From Heyndrickxia sporothermodurans (GTDB taxonomy: Bacteria > Bacillota > Bacilli > Bacillales > Bacillaceae_C), in the NCBI GenBank assembly GCA_018333075.1, contig BORH01000019.1:1-64000 (forward strand): DNA of 64,000 nucleotides, read 5' to 3'. This document shows positions 7,731 to 15,725 of this stretch, piece by piece (the stretch's first letter is position 1; each line of letters opens with the position of its first letter). The translations under genes and the position numbers were made by a program. The notes below the pieces were generated by a model that made no database searches, was not told the origin of the DNA, and worked only from the letters and a program-made list of their open reading frames with translations.

Positions 7731-8120
7731 TTACTCTGAAATCAAAGTTACATTTTTGTTATCAAGTATAATTTCTTCTATCAAATCAAATAAGTTTTGA
7801 CCTTTTTCCATCTTTGCATCATTAATTTTTTGGATTACCATTTCTTCATTACTTGGATGGCAACTTGCCAACACTTTATATAGTCGTTTAATTGTTTCAC
7901 TATAACCTAAGTCTTTTCTTGATTTAACAGTGTTTTTCCAAATAATTGTGAACTCTTCTTGACTTTCTATATCTCCGAATCCCCCCCATAAAATATCATT
8001 AAATGCATCAAGGTTCCCATTCCATTGATGTTTTCCTGAAAGTACTTGATTTGAAAACTCTTTACAAAAACCTTTAAAATCGGAAAAATTATTTCCATCA
8101 ATAATAAAAACCTTTTTCAT
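7731..8120 (-). CDS. Barstar-family ribonuclease inhibitor
   Basis: Start ATG at 8120 follows AGAAGGTG; the longer frame to 8177 lacks a site. The 129-residue protein opens KKVFIIDGNNFSDFKGF and contains GNLDAFNDILWGGFG, the barstar signature that plugs a barnase-type RNase active site, then FTIIWKNTVKSRKDLGY. No barnase-like toxin gene lies in the window, so this is an orphan immunity gene. It would protect against a rival's or a lost RNase effector. An IS110 sits 3' of it. Confidence 0.85.
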   Translation of the reverse strand: MKKVFIIDGNNFSDFKGFCKEFSNQVLSGKHQWNGNLDAFNDILWGGFGDIESQEEFTIIWKNTVKSRKDLGYSETIKRLYKVLASCHPSNEEMVIQKINDAKMEKGQNLFDLIEEIILDNKNVTLISE

Positions 8121-8178
8121 AGCAGCACCTTCTAATACAAAATTTTTCAAAAAGTTAATCATATGGTCATCTTCCACA

Positions 8179-8225
8179 AACCTACTTCTTTAGTGGAATA
8201 TGAAAAAAACTGCCACAGCAACTCA
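8179..8225 (-). repeat. Array repeat copy 5 (short)
   Basis: Reads CCTACTTCTTTAGTGGAATA followed by AAAAACTGCCACAGCAACTC. This is the head and central GCTGCC-like words of the family, without a clear tail. It ends one base before the stop codon at 8227. Confidence 0.55.
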
Positions 8226-8226
8226 T

Positions 8227-8565
8227 TTAAGATATTTCGATATGTTCTGAAACTCTTGACCTTAAAATCTCTATAAGTTCTTCATCCATTAATGTATATT
8301 CATCAGGAATATCTAAACAAATGACTTTCTTATCTCCATTCAGCATTGGTCCAAATTTTTCCCGCAGTCTTCTGATGTGTTTCTTTTCCATAACAAATAT
8401 TAAATCCGCCCAACCGATATGACCGCTATTTACTTTGATGCGGGCATTATTCTCTGTCCCAGCAGACCGAACCTGATGTCCGTTCACTTCGTGGAAAATT
8501 TTCTCGGCGGTTAAACTTCTCCACTTGTTGGGACTACATATAAATAATAACTTTATTTTTCTCAC
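8227..8565 (-). CDS. Low-molecular-weight tyrosine phosphatase-like protein
   Basis: At 112 residues it is shorter than classic LMW-PTPs (about 150). The start LLFICSPNKWRSLTAEKIF carries the P-loop C(X)5RS (CSPNKWRS), and WADLIFVMEKKHIRRL matches the family's second block (normally ADLIVVM). The general-acid Asp loop may be PDEYTLMD. It likely hydrolyses phosphotyrosine or another phosphoester in the cytoplasm; the substrate is unknown. This short variant is a frequent lone gene in Bacillus accessory DNA. Confidence 0.75.
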   Translation of the reverse strand: MRKIKLLFICSPNKWRSLTAEKIFHEVNGHQVRSAGTENNARIKVNSGHIGWADLIFVMEKKHIRRLREKFGPMLNGDKKVICLDIPDEYTLMDEELIEILRSRVSEHIEIS

Positions 8566-8609
8566 CTTCCTTAGAGGATAATCACGAATTTAAAAACTTG
8601 TCATCTGAG

Positions 8610-8690
8610 ATTAAACTGCCTCTCTAGTTTAATAAGAAAAAGAACTTCCACAGCCGCCCCTTCTGAAACTCTTGCACCTATTAGCCTAAG
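8610..8690 (-). repeat. Array repeat copy 6
   Basis: TTAAACTGCCTCTCTAGTTT and AATAAGAAAAAG are followed by a CCACAGCCGCCCC centre and AACTCTTGCACCTATTAG tail. The copy is more diverged and its right end stops about 50 bp before the next stop codon at 8743. Confidence 0.5.
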
Positions 8691-8742
8691 TACAATAGTT
8701 CACAAACTTAATTTGGAATAGGAACTTGATTGTCACTAAGGT

Positions 8743-9155
8743 TTATTTTATTGGAACTCCTATGTACTCAGTTTTTCCATTCCAAAAATCATCGAGAATG
8801 ATCCACCCTTTTTGTGTTTCTGGTTTTAGATATTGCTTAAAAACATCTGGGTTGATGTCCTCTCCTAGAGCCAAGTTTTGAATGTCTTCTAGTAAACCAA
8901 TTTAACATAATCATCTCCATCAGTATGCAAAAGCTCGATGACTTCAAAACTCCTTGGAAATTCACTTATTTGGTTATGTTTATAAAGATCAATAAAATGA
9001 TAAGCAAAATCCGTTAATTCACTATATAGCAACTGTTCCTCACTATCATCATAATTTTCTTTATAATATTGTAGCCACCTATTTTCATAGGAAGGACACG
9101 CTACAAGGAGTACATTCATTACTTCCTGTTTACTTATTTCTTTTTTCAAACTCAT
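8743..9155 (-). pseudogene. DUF7674-like protein, frameshifted
   Basis: The N-terminal 87 residues read MSLKKEISKQEVMNVLLVAC and DFAYHFIDLYKHNQISEFP. The frame breaks near 8903 after DDYVKL. The next frame continues GLLEDIQNLALGEDI, GWIILDDFWNGKTEYIGVP to the stop at 8743. Joined, it is about 137 residues, a small cytoplasmic protein resembling the uncharacterised DUF7674 family (name from memory, moderate certainty). One lesion only. Confidence 0.55.
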
Positions 9156-9196
9156 TCACCACCCTCAGCAATCACCATCCTTAATAAATTCACCCG

Positions 9197-9591
9197 TTAC
9201 TTTAAGTACATAACTTCACAATCCTGAATAAAAGCAAGTGTTTTTTCAAATAACTTTGGTTGAATTTCTGAATAAGTAAGATTACTAGGAAGACTATCAA
9301 ACAATTTTACTTCATCAATTTCTGAAACTGGCAATTGACCAATCTGCTTTATCCTCCCAAAATATAACCTTCCAAAAGTTTTAGTAACAGAATTATCTAT
9401 TGAATAATCGCAAATTGGAATTAAATCAACATCTTTGTTTCTCCCTGTTCCCTATGACCACCCGCAGTTTCCCACGTTTGTCTTTCTTTATGTCTAACAT
9501 AAACCCACTTCCCCTTATAAATAGCGCTTATTACCGCAAAATCAAACTCTGTTTCATTTACAGAATCTAAATGAAAAAAATCGATTTTCAT
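9197..9591 (-). pseudogene. Nudix hydrolase with deleted Nudix box
   Basis: ATG at 9591 follows GAGGTG. The protein begins MKIDFFHLDSVNETEFDFAV and reaches WETAGGHREQGE, the start of the Nudix box GX5EX7REUXEEXGU. It then loses the REUXEE helix in an out-of-frame deletion near 9445. The other frame gives DVDLIPICDYSIDNSVTKT and ends FIQDCEVMYLK at 9197. The metal-binding glutamates are gone, so it cannot hydrolyse nucleoside diphosphate derivatives. Confidence 0.7.
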
Positions 9592-9670
9592 CGCTACACC
9601 TCAAATTTTTTGGTATTTACCTTAAATAATTCTTTACACTGTGTGAATCCCCTTTTTTTTCGCTTATTTC

Positions 9671-9757
9671 TCTAAACTGCCACTATAGTTAATTAAGAAT
9701 TCAAGAAAAAAAGCATTAATCCTTCCTGAATTAATGCTCCCTTTAGTAGTTAAATAA
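9671..9757 (-). repeat. Array repeat copy 7
   Basis: CTAAACTGCCACTATAGTTA head, a perfect AGCATTAAT (9712-9720) / ATTAATGCT (9730-9738) hairpin, and a CCCTTTAGTAGTTAAATAA tail ending two bases before the stop codon at 9760. Confidence 0.65.
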
Positions 9758-9759
9758 AG

Positions 9760-10203
9760 TCAATTTTTCTCTTTGGAACTATGCCCTTTACCTATTGCTA
9801 TCGGTTTTAAAGTTTCCGCATCTAAAATTATGTACTTATACTTTAATGTTATTTCATTGTTGAATATAGAACAATAAAAATATACTTGACGATTTGGACT
9901 GACAGATGTATTTGGATAAGAATATATATTTACTAAATTGAAGTAGTAATAATAATTAACGTTTGTTTTAATAAACTGCTTTAAATCTTTATAAAGTAAT
10001 TTTTGCTGTAAATTTATTTTAGCTTTTTTTAATTGGGTATATCCAGTTAATTTTCCACTTTGGAAGAACTCCTTTGCACTAATAAAGTGCTTTTCCTTAT
10101 TATCTGGTAATAGGTAATTCTCAGCAGAAGTCTGAAAGGAGTTTTGTATATAAACTACTGAAAATATAAATATAAAAAATATTATTAAGTAAATTCTTTT
10201 CAT
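9760..10203 (-). CDS. Secreted protein of unknown function
   Basis: A 147-residue protein. An N-terminal export segment (MKRIYLIIFFIFIFSVVYI, cleavage probably near SFQTSA) is followed by a soluble domain rich in Tyr and Lys. A beta-rich C-terminus (KYKYIILDAETLKPIAIGKG) resembles small PepSY-like or DUF folds, but I do not recognise the family. Preceded by AAGGAGTTCC upstream of the ATG. It is an intact single-gene unit between repeat copies 7 and 8. Confidence 0.6.
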   Translation of the reverse strand: MKRIYLIIFFIFIFSVVYIQNSFQTSAENYLLPDNKEKHFISAKEFFQSGKLTGYTQLKKAKINLQQKLLYKDLKQFIKTNVNYYYYFNLVNIYSYPNTSVSPNRQVYFYCSIFNNEITLKYKYIILDAETLKPIAIGKGHSSKEKN

Positions 10204-10248
10204 TTAGGGAACTCCTTTTTTGGAATATGATGTTCAAAAAGTTCTTTC

Positions 10249-10297
10249 AGTTAAACTGCTTGGTTAGTTTAGTAACTTCAACAAAAAAAGAATGTTT
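10249..10297 (-). repeat. Array repeat copy 8 (partial)
   Basis: TTAAACTGCTTGGTTAGTTT and AGTAACTTCAACAAAAAAAG match the head words of copies 6, 7 and 9. It ends one base before the DUF3888 stop codon at 10299. Confidence 0.55.
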
Positions 10298-10298
10298 A

Positions 10299-10742
10299 TT
10301 ACTGTTTAATTATATCTTTCCAATATGGGGGAAGTTCATGTGTTTCAAGATGTTCGAATTTCTTTAATTTAACTTGTCCAGGAATTGTTGGAGCTATTTC
10401 AAATGTCAGCCTATCTTTTCCAACTGAGATGTGAGGTCCAACAACTGATGTTGTTTCCAATGTGATTAGAAAATGAAAGGTACGAAATTCACCAACTCTT
10501 TCAACATGTACAATATCAACTTGATACGGATAGACTAATGGTGGTTCAGTTAAATATTTAGAGTAATAATCGCTAACCGCTTTGTCTATTTCTTCACCTA
10601 ACAAAAGCATTAATATATCTTTAACCATTAACTCTTTAGAGTCTTCGGTTGGATTTGAATTATTTATTTGTGCATAACAAGAAATGTTCCAAGAAAAAAC
10701 AAATAAAAGAGCGAAAACTAAAGGAATTATATATTTATTCAT
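10299..10742 (-). CDS. DUF3888-like secreted protein
   Basis: 147 residues with a signal peptide (MNKYIIPLVFALLFVFSWNI, cleavage after CYA). The mature part begins with a helical ELMVKDILMLLLGEEIDKAV segment, then DYYSKYLTEPPLVYPYQVDI and a beta-sheet part with FHFLITLETT and DRLTFEI. This layout matches the uncharacterised Bacillus DUF3888 family (from memory). It acts outside the membrane; its role is unknown. Confidence 0.65.
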   Translation of the reverse strand: MNKYIIPLVFALLFVFSWNISCYAQINNSNPTEDSKELMVKDILMLLLGEEIDKAVSDYYSKYLTEPPLVYPYQVDIVHVERVGEFRTFHFLITLETTSVVGPHISVGKDRLTFEIAPTIPGQVKLKKFEHLETHELPPYWKDIIKQ

Positions 10743-10849
10743 ATTTGCCCTCCGCTATAAAGAATATTTTATAGTTTTCTCTCGGATTGATTTTTAATAA
10801 TAAGCAATTTATGTAACATTATTCTTGTAGCACTATTCTGCCACGTTAC

Positions 10850-11029
10850 ATCAGGTCTTGCTAAGAATTCTACTTGCATCACGAACACCAATATTGGTTG
10901 GTCTTGCGACTCGAAATTGCACTGCAGGAATCGGTGATGACCATTCTTTTCGCACCGTTATTTCATAAGGCAGTGTCGGATGTTTCAAATGTGTATCCTT
11001 ATTTCCACTTACTACTAGTTTAATAGGAT
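10850..11029 (-). pseudogene. Remnant with start of a VOC/glyoxalase protein
   Basis: Minus-strand readings EIHPIKLVVSGNKDTHLKHP and EWSSPIPAVQFRVARPTN can be followed. The second resembles the first strand of YycE-like VOC proteins (IPAVQxRIARPT), then breaks into unrelated IGVRDASRIL. No complete frame or start is present. This is a patchwork of at least two decayed genes. Confidence 0.4.
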
Positions 11030-11398
11030 GAATTTCCGCAGGGCGGTTCGTTGGATATCAGTTCCTTCCCGTCTTTACTAATCCCCTGCCCGTCATCGTT
11101 GCCGAAAAAGGAAAACATATCATTGCTTATTTCATATTGATTGTCCATATAGGGTAAAAGAAAATCACGTAGCTCATAAATATTTTGGCGAGGAATTCAA
11201 AAAAACATCTCCTAGTCAGAAACAAACATGGTAGTGTGGCGGAGTATCACCTTTTTCAAAATAAACTCTTGTAGTCCCTTCCAGAACAGCAAAACTATTT
11301 TCACCTTGGTAAATAAGTTCCATTTGTAAAAGCTTTGTATAAAAATCCTTCATTTTATCTATGTGAAAAGCGTTTAGTTGTACACGATAAATTTTCAT
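11030..11398 (-). pseudogene. VOC-family (glyoxalase/dioxygenase) protein, broken
   Basis: Start ATG at 11398 follows GAGGGGGG. MKIYRVQLNAFHIDKMKDFY, YTKLLQMELIYQG, TTRVYFEKGD and HYHVCF form the first beta-alpha-beta-beta-beta module, whose last His would bind metal. The frame stops at 11216. A second module, YELRDFLLPYMDNQYEIS and FFGNDDGQGISKDGKELI, follows in another frame. The lesion is a deletion plus frameshift around 11170-11215. Confidence 0.65.
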
Positions 11399-11464
11399 TA
11401 TTTCCCCCCTCAATCTCTATAAGCATGCCTTCCACTATATACATAGTGGAAGGCTCTGGATTAG

Positions 11465-11587
11465 TTATTTTCCTTCACTTTTTTTACTTTCTTTACTAAC
11501 TAAATATTCCCGTGAATGACGATGCTTTCTTTCCAATTCTTCTTGCCTTAACTTCATTAATTCTACTTGCTCGTATGAAAATAACAT
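11465..11587 (-). CDS. Small charged 40-residue protein, unknown
   Basis: GGAGGACTCAAT places a textbook ribosome binding site before ATG 11587, which supports a real gene despite the length. The product starts MLFSYEQVELMKLRQEELER and ends KESKKSEGK. It is a single predicted amphipathic helix rich in Glu, Lys and Arg, with no cysteine or membrane segment. It could be a small regulator or nucleic-acid-associated peptide; I do not recognise it. Confidence 0.6.
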   Translation of the reverse strand: MLFSYEQVELMKLRQEELERKHRHSREYLVSKESKKSEGK

Positions 11588-11819
11588 ATTGAGTCCTCCA
11601 TTATAGATTTTTTAGTTATCATAAACACGATTGGATGTTGTTTCATTTCAGCTTGATACTTTTTTGCTTTCTATAGCTATATATTAAACTTTATTAGAAA
11701 AATCCGAATCCACACATTGAATGAAATTATTTCAAATTTAAGTCGGAGTAAAGTCTTATGTAAGACGGAGTAAAAATTACGAATTGAAGAATAATATCAT
11801 GCGAACACCCCGAATTTTT

Positions 11820-12032
11820 TGGGAATAAATTTTGGCACCAGGTGTCCATATTTACACAGCTACACACTCCATACGAGCGAATTTCGGGAAAAAAATACGG
11901 AAAATCTGGAGTGTTTTGAGGACGTGCTGTAATAAACCCGGAGTAAAAATTGGGGATATTTTAGTTAATGCTTCCGGTGCCGTGGTGACAAAGGATGTGA
12001 CTGATAAGGTGGTTAGGGCATTTTCAACCTAA
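11820..12032 (+). pseudogene. Maltose/galactoside O-acetyltransferase (left-handed beta-helix) remnant
   Basis: [14 protein letters not shown] followed later by [20 protein letters not shown] are hexapeptide-repeat turns of a Maa/LacA-type acyltransferase. The middle (usually the VWIGG coil) is replaced by a short shifted stretch around 11880-11935, and the N-terminal 100 residues are gone. It is on the plus strand, opposite to most array genes. Confidence 0.65.
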
Positions 12033-12255
12033 ATAAAAAATGAAGGTAAATTAATAAATTCAACATTGTGTTGGATTTTTTTAATTTACCTTCCTAATTC
12101 CATCTTCGTAAAGAGGTTAGTTGGTGTTGGTCTTCCCCATTTCCCATATTGTCTATACAGAAGGGAGAGTATCATTATTCGATGGATTTTTATTTGGTTA
12201 ATACTCTAAATGAGGTTTCTTTATTTTCTCTGCACCCTATTTTAATGACCATATA

Positions 12256-12288
12256 TTAAAAAGGAGACGAGATTATGATCTCGTCTCC
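12256..12288 (-). terminator. Terminator of the 12303-12770 gene
   Basis: GGAGACGAGAT and ATCTCGTCTCC form a perfect 11-bp stem with a four-base loop. Minus-strand T residues follow, 15 bp past the stop codon. Confidence 0.85.
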
Positions 12289-12302
12289 ACCTTGATTCTA
12301 TT

Positions 12303-12770
12303 TCATTTTGAAATAATCCATTGTCTATTACTGGAGGGAGCACCAGCTAGCGTTGGACTGGTAATATTGTTTGTTGGAAATAAATCGTGATGACGGAAGA
12401 ACATGGTTGGCTCATTCATATTGTCTGAGGAGCGTAAACCAATAACTTCGACTTCTAGTAATGTCCCATTTGTTCTTACGTCACCTGTCATTGATACACG
12501 AACAACTTGTCCAGGAATAAAAGTTACAGGCACTTGGAGCGTAGTGAGACTATCAGCCGGAAAAGTGATAACACCAGATGGAGTAACATGTGTTAGAGGA
12601 CTACCAGGTTCAGTACCAAAATCAGCGAAAAATTCAGCTTCCAAATCTGTGTGTGTAGGATTCATTACCTCCACACGAACGGTATCAGGATTAGTTCCAA
12701 CCGGATCCCCACTTACTTTACTAGGAACACGAAATGGACCTGTTGTAAGACCAAGAAAAGTCAATCCCAT
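12303..12770 (-). CDS. Unknown beta-rich protein, possibly spore or surface associated
   Basis: AAAAGGAGTTG precedes ATG 12770, giving 155 residues; the longer frame is spurious. The protein starts MGLTFLGLTTGPFRV without a standard signal peptide. It is dominated by alternating Thr/Val/Pro segments (VRVEVMNPTHTDLEAEFF, LTTLQVPVTFIPGQVVRVSM, GTLLEVEVIGLRS) that suggest an immunoglobulin-like beta-sandwich. There is no catalytic motif. It is an isolated gene with its own terminator. I do not recognise the family. Confidence 0.6.
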   Translation of the reverse strand: MGLTFLGLTTGPFRVPSKVSGDPVGTNPDTVRVEVMNPTHTDLEAEFFADFGTEPGSPLTHVTPSGVITFPADSLTTLQVPVTFIPGQVVRVSMTGDVRTNGTLLEVEVIGLRSSDNMNEPTMFFRHHDLFPTNNITSPTLAGAPSSNRQWIISK

Positions 12771-13332
12771 GTAAACAACTCCTTTTATTATTTGATAACA
12801 CTTCCGATTAAGAAGCGCTTCCGTATAAATTATGTTGAAATAAGTAAGCTGGCACAACGGTTGTCCTAAATCTAGCGAAAATTTTCAAAAATGTGCAGAT
12901 GATTAAATGATTGGGAATAAAGTTGCTTCTTTTTGTAAGAACAAGTAGCTTGATTTATCGATAAGTTACCCGTTTTCTTATAGCGAAAAATGAGATCAAA
13001 TAATAACGATATTATTCAAAGGTGGTTAGGGATGGGAGAGCGTCTTGAGTTACCTGTTCGGGTTACGGATTTTCTAAGATATAAGTGTAGCTCATGTTCA
13101 GTAAAATTTACTATCTCATGTTGTAAGGTATAAATCTATAAGAATTTTTACGCTGCCTTTCCTTCCCACTCCTTAAAGATTGTTAGAAATTATCCAGTTG
13201 TGGAACTGACCTTGAACCATTTGGAAATCCACTTCGGGTATTTGAGTATTATCCTTTTCGCTATCCAGCTTCAGGACTCTCTCAATCTACTAAGAGGTTT
13301 TTTTGTTCAAACTCGATTTTCATTCATTACAG
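12771..13332. other. Gap with fragments only
   Basis: About 560 bp. A plus frame at 13032-13133 (33 codons, with CSSC and CC cysteines) follows a G-rich stretch and might be a small zinc-binding peptide, but the ribosome site is weak. A minus fragment near 13180-13290 (VDFQMVQGQFHNWIISNN) has no start. Nothing else was recognised. Confidence 0.35.
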
Positions 13333-13408
13333 GAATGGTGCTTCATTAGTTCAGTAACCTCAACAAAAAGAGCGTCAATCCTTCTTGGATCAACACCCTA
13401 ATACTAAG
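13333..13408 (-). repeat. Array repeat copy 9
   Basis: TGCTTCATTAGTTCAGTAAC, CTCAACAAAAAGAGCG, then ATCCTTCTTGGAT (small hairpin) and CAACACCCTAATA. It stops 8 bp before the AlkD-like stop codon and is the last copy; none was found in the remaining 50 kb. Confidence 0.6.
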
Positions 13409-13415
13409 CTAATTA

Positions 13416-14123
13416 TTAACATCTTACATATTTGCGTTTGAAGCCAAGTCTCCCCCTATCAATTTCTTTTTGAATACTTTCGTAAGCGTTTAGGAAACTA
13501 CTTTTTTTATTGTCCCGTTTGACTTCTACTATACCTACTTCCTTTGCGGTCTCGTTTGCCTTTTCATGTAGCGGTAAATATGAAGTCCCTACGGTATATA
13601 GAAAATTATTCATAGCTGATTTCGCTCTTTCCGGCGAATCATGAATCGTATTTTTCACAATATCAAGCATATTGGAAATCTTGCTTTCGGAAAATTCATT
13701 GTCTTGGCGATTTCCTAAAAGCCAGCAGTAGCAACTCCACCCCGCTGACATTCTCAGCTCGTCACCGCTTGCAATCCATTTATCAGCAACGTCTTGTGCA
13801 ATATCTGACTCTGATAATGTTACTGCCACTACATAATCTGACAGCATATAAAAATACGCCTCATCCATCCAACGATCAAAATCCGACTCAGTCATAGCTT
13901 TTGGGTCTGCAATAATTCCTGCAAAGTACATTGCATCATAGTTACCAGTGGAATAAAGCTTTTCAGCTAAAGGTTGATTTATTTTTATTTTCTTTGCGAC
14001 TGGTTTCATAGCACCTGTAGCTACCCCAAAAAGTGGTTCGTGCGCACCATTGGATATGTACATTTTTTTAGTTCGTTCCTTACCGAGGACTTCAAGCTCC
14101 TGCATAACTGTTTCAAAATCCAT
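13416..14123 (-). CDS. DNA alkylation repair protein (AlkD-like HEAT repeat)
   Basis: 235 residues, all helical, with repeated amphipathic helix pairs as in the AlkC/AlkD HEAT-like family. It includes LFGVATGAMKPVAKKI near the start, MYFAGIIADP and WIASGDELRMSAGWSCYCWL. AlkD excises cationic N3/N7-alkyl purines without base flipping. This group includes many untested paralogues, so a glycosylase role is inferred. Strong start at MDFETVMQEL. Repeat copy 9 lies immediately downstream. Confidence 0.7.
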   Translation of the reverse strand: MDFETVMQELEVLGKERTKKMYISNGAHEPLFGVATGAMKPVAKKIKINQPLAEKLYSTGNYDAMYFAGIIADPKAMTESDFDRWMDEAYFYMLSDYVVAVTLSESDIAQDVADKWIASGDELRMSAGWSCYCWLLGNRQDNEFSESKISNMLDIVKNTIHDSPERAKSAMNNFLYTVGTSYLPLHEKANETAKEVGIVEVKRDNKKSSFLNAYESIQKEIDRGRLGFKRKYVRC

Positions 14124-14295
14124 AGTTTTGCACTTCCTTCCATCATAATAAGACCTATTTAATTGTATCTAACAGTTTATATTCTTTATCAAGTCTTACA
14201 TACTTCTCAATTTTATCATTAATCTTTATTCAAGTATTCTGCCATTTAGTAAAAAAAAATAACGGGTTTTACAGAAACAGTTTAATACAGTTAAA

Positions 14296-15702
14296 TTATG
14301 ATCTGGTTTCTGTTCGAATAAAACGCCATACTAAAAATGCTGCGATTAAATACGCAAAAGTCATAGTTATGAATGTATGACTTGCACTATTATACCAGCC
14401 TCCTGATAAATGGATGATAGCCCCCATAACTGCTACACCAACTAAAGCTCCAATTTGTCGATTCGCATTCAATGTAGCTCCAGCCATATTTGCATGGGAT
14501 GACCCTGCTGCTTGCATTACAGTTGCAGTCATTGCTGGAACAGTTACACCTACCCCTAAATTGATTATTGAGAAAATAATTGCTAATAACCAATATGACA
14601 TAGATGGAGAAATGAAGATCGACAATACCAATGACCCAATTCCCGCAGTAAATAAAGCGATGAGCATAGGTAATCTTGAACCTAGACGGGTAACTACTTT
14701 GGTAAATAAAAGGTTACCAAGTACGAAAACCGCCATCATAGGTAAAAGCTGTAATCCCGCTATAAAAGGGCTTGAACCTCTAGCTTCTTGTAAGAATAGA
14801 CTCAGCATAAATACGCCACCAAAAAGAGAGAAGTTAAGCAAAAAACCTACCATATTTGCAGAAGAAAAATGAGGGTTCTTAAATAATTGACTTGGAATAA
14901 TTTGATTTTCTACCTTACGTTCTCTTACAGCAAAAAGAATTGCTGCCAAAATCGCTATAGCTATAGAACTAACCATTGGGAATGAAGACCAGCCCATCGC
15001 AGGACCTTCAATTAGTGTAAAACACAAACCGGCTAATGTAATAATACCTAAAACATGGCTGATAATATTTAGATCACTCTTTAGGCGTGGTGACTGAGAG
15101 ATAGTTTGGTAAGTAAAAAATAGAGCAATCATACCAATCGGAAGATTAATAATAAAGATACTCTGCCATCCAGCCAAATTCACTAGAACCCCACCAACAA
15201 AAGGACCTATACCCGCAGATGTAGAGACTATGGCTGCCCAGATACCAAACATTTTGGCTCTTAGTTTCTCATCTGTATAAGATTGTGCAAGTAGACTAAG
15301 AGAACTTGGCATAAATAATGCTGCTCCAGCACCTTGAAGAAGGCGAGCTGCTATAAGAATAGTTGCGGTCTCTGCAATAGCACATAATAGTGACGCAAAT
15401 ACAAAGAAACCTAAACCGAGTATATAAATATTTTTTGCACCATAACGATTGGCTAGTGAACCTCCAGCAAGTAAAAGAGAAGCAAATGCTAAAATATAGC
15501 CATCTACAACCCATGTAATTCCAGTAAGGCTAATTTCAAGAGAGTTTTGAATATCTGCAATTGCGACATTGACAACCGTTGTATCAAGGGTTGCCATTAC
15601 AAATCCCATTGCTAGGATAACAAGATTCCATATACTAGCGGAAAGTTGCGCTTCATTTTTAGATGTTCCCATATTTATTTTGTCAGTATGTTGTAATTTC
15701 AT
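14296..15702 (-). CDS. DHA2-type MFS multidrug exporter (14 TM)
   Basis: 468 residues with about 14 hydrophobic segments. Motif C of drug:H+ antiporters appears as GIGPFVGGVLV, and the N-terminal LDTTVVNVAIADIQ and WVVDGYILAFASLLL are hallmarks of the EmrB/QacA group. It exports drugs or metabolites using the proton gradient. It is third in the regulator-EamA-MFS block, 23 bp after the EamA gene, so it is likely co-transcribed and ArsR-controlled. The substrate is unknown. Confidence 0.9.
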   Translation of the reverse strand: MKLQHTDKINMGTSKNEAQLSASIWNLVILAMGFVMATLDTTVVNVAIADIQNSLEISLTGITWVVDGYILAFASLLLAGGSLANRYGAKNIYILGLGFFVFASLLCAIAETATILIAARLLQGAGAALFMPSSLSLLAQSYTDEKLRAKMFGIWAAIVSTSAGIGPFVGGVLVNLAGWQSIFIINLPIGMIALFFTYQTISQSPRLKSDLNIISHVLGIITLAGLCFTLIEGPAMGWSSFPMVSSIAIAILAAILFAVRERKVENQIIPSQLFKNPHFSSANMVGFLLNFSLFGGVFMLSLFLQEARGSSPFIAGLQLLPMMAVFVLGNLLFTKVVTRLGSRLPMLIALFTAGIGSLVLSIFISPSMSYWLLAIIFSIINLGVGVTVPAMTATVMQAAGSSHANMAGATLNANRQIGALVGVAVMGAIIHLSGGWYNSASHTFITMTFAYLIAAFLVWRFIRTETRS

Positions 15703-15725
15703 TGTTAACCAAACCCTTCATTCAT

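Noticed and set aside
1077-13408. Classical chromosomal integron
   Set aside because: No integron integrase (intI) or attI-like site is visible, and the arm ends match attC core sites only partly. Kept as cassette-like only.
1077-13408. The repeats as simple rho-independent terminators
   Set aside because: They share conserved words over 40-130 nt, lack consistent T-tracts and occur beside broken genes. Some may still end transcription.
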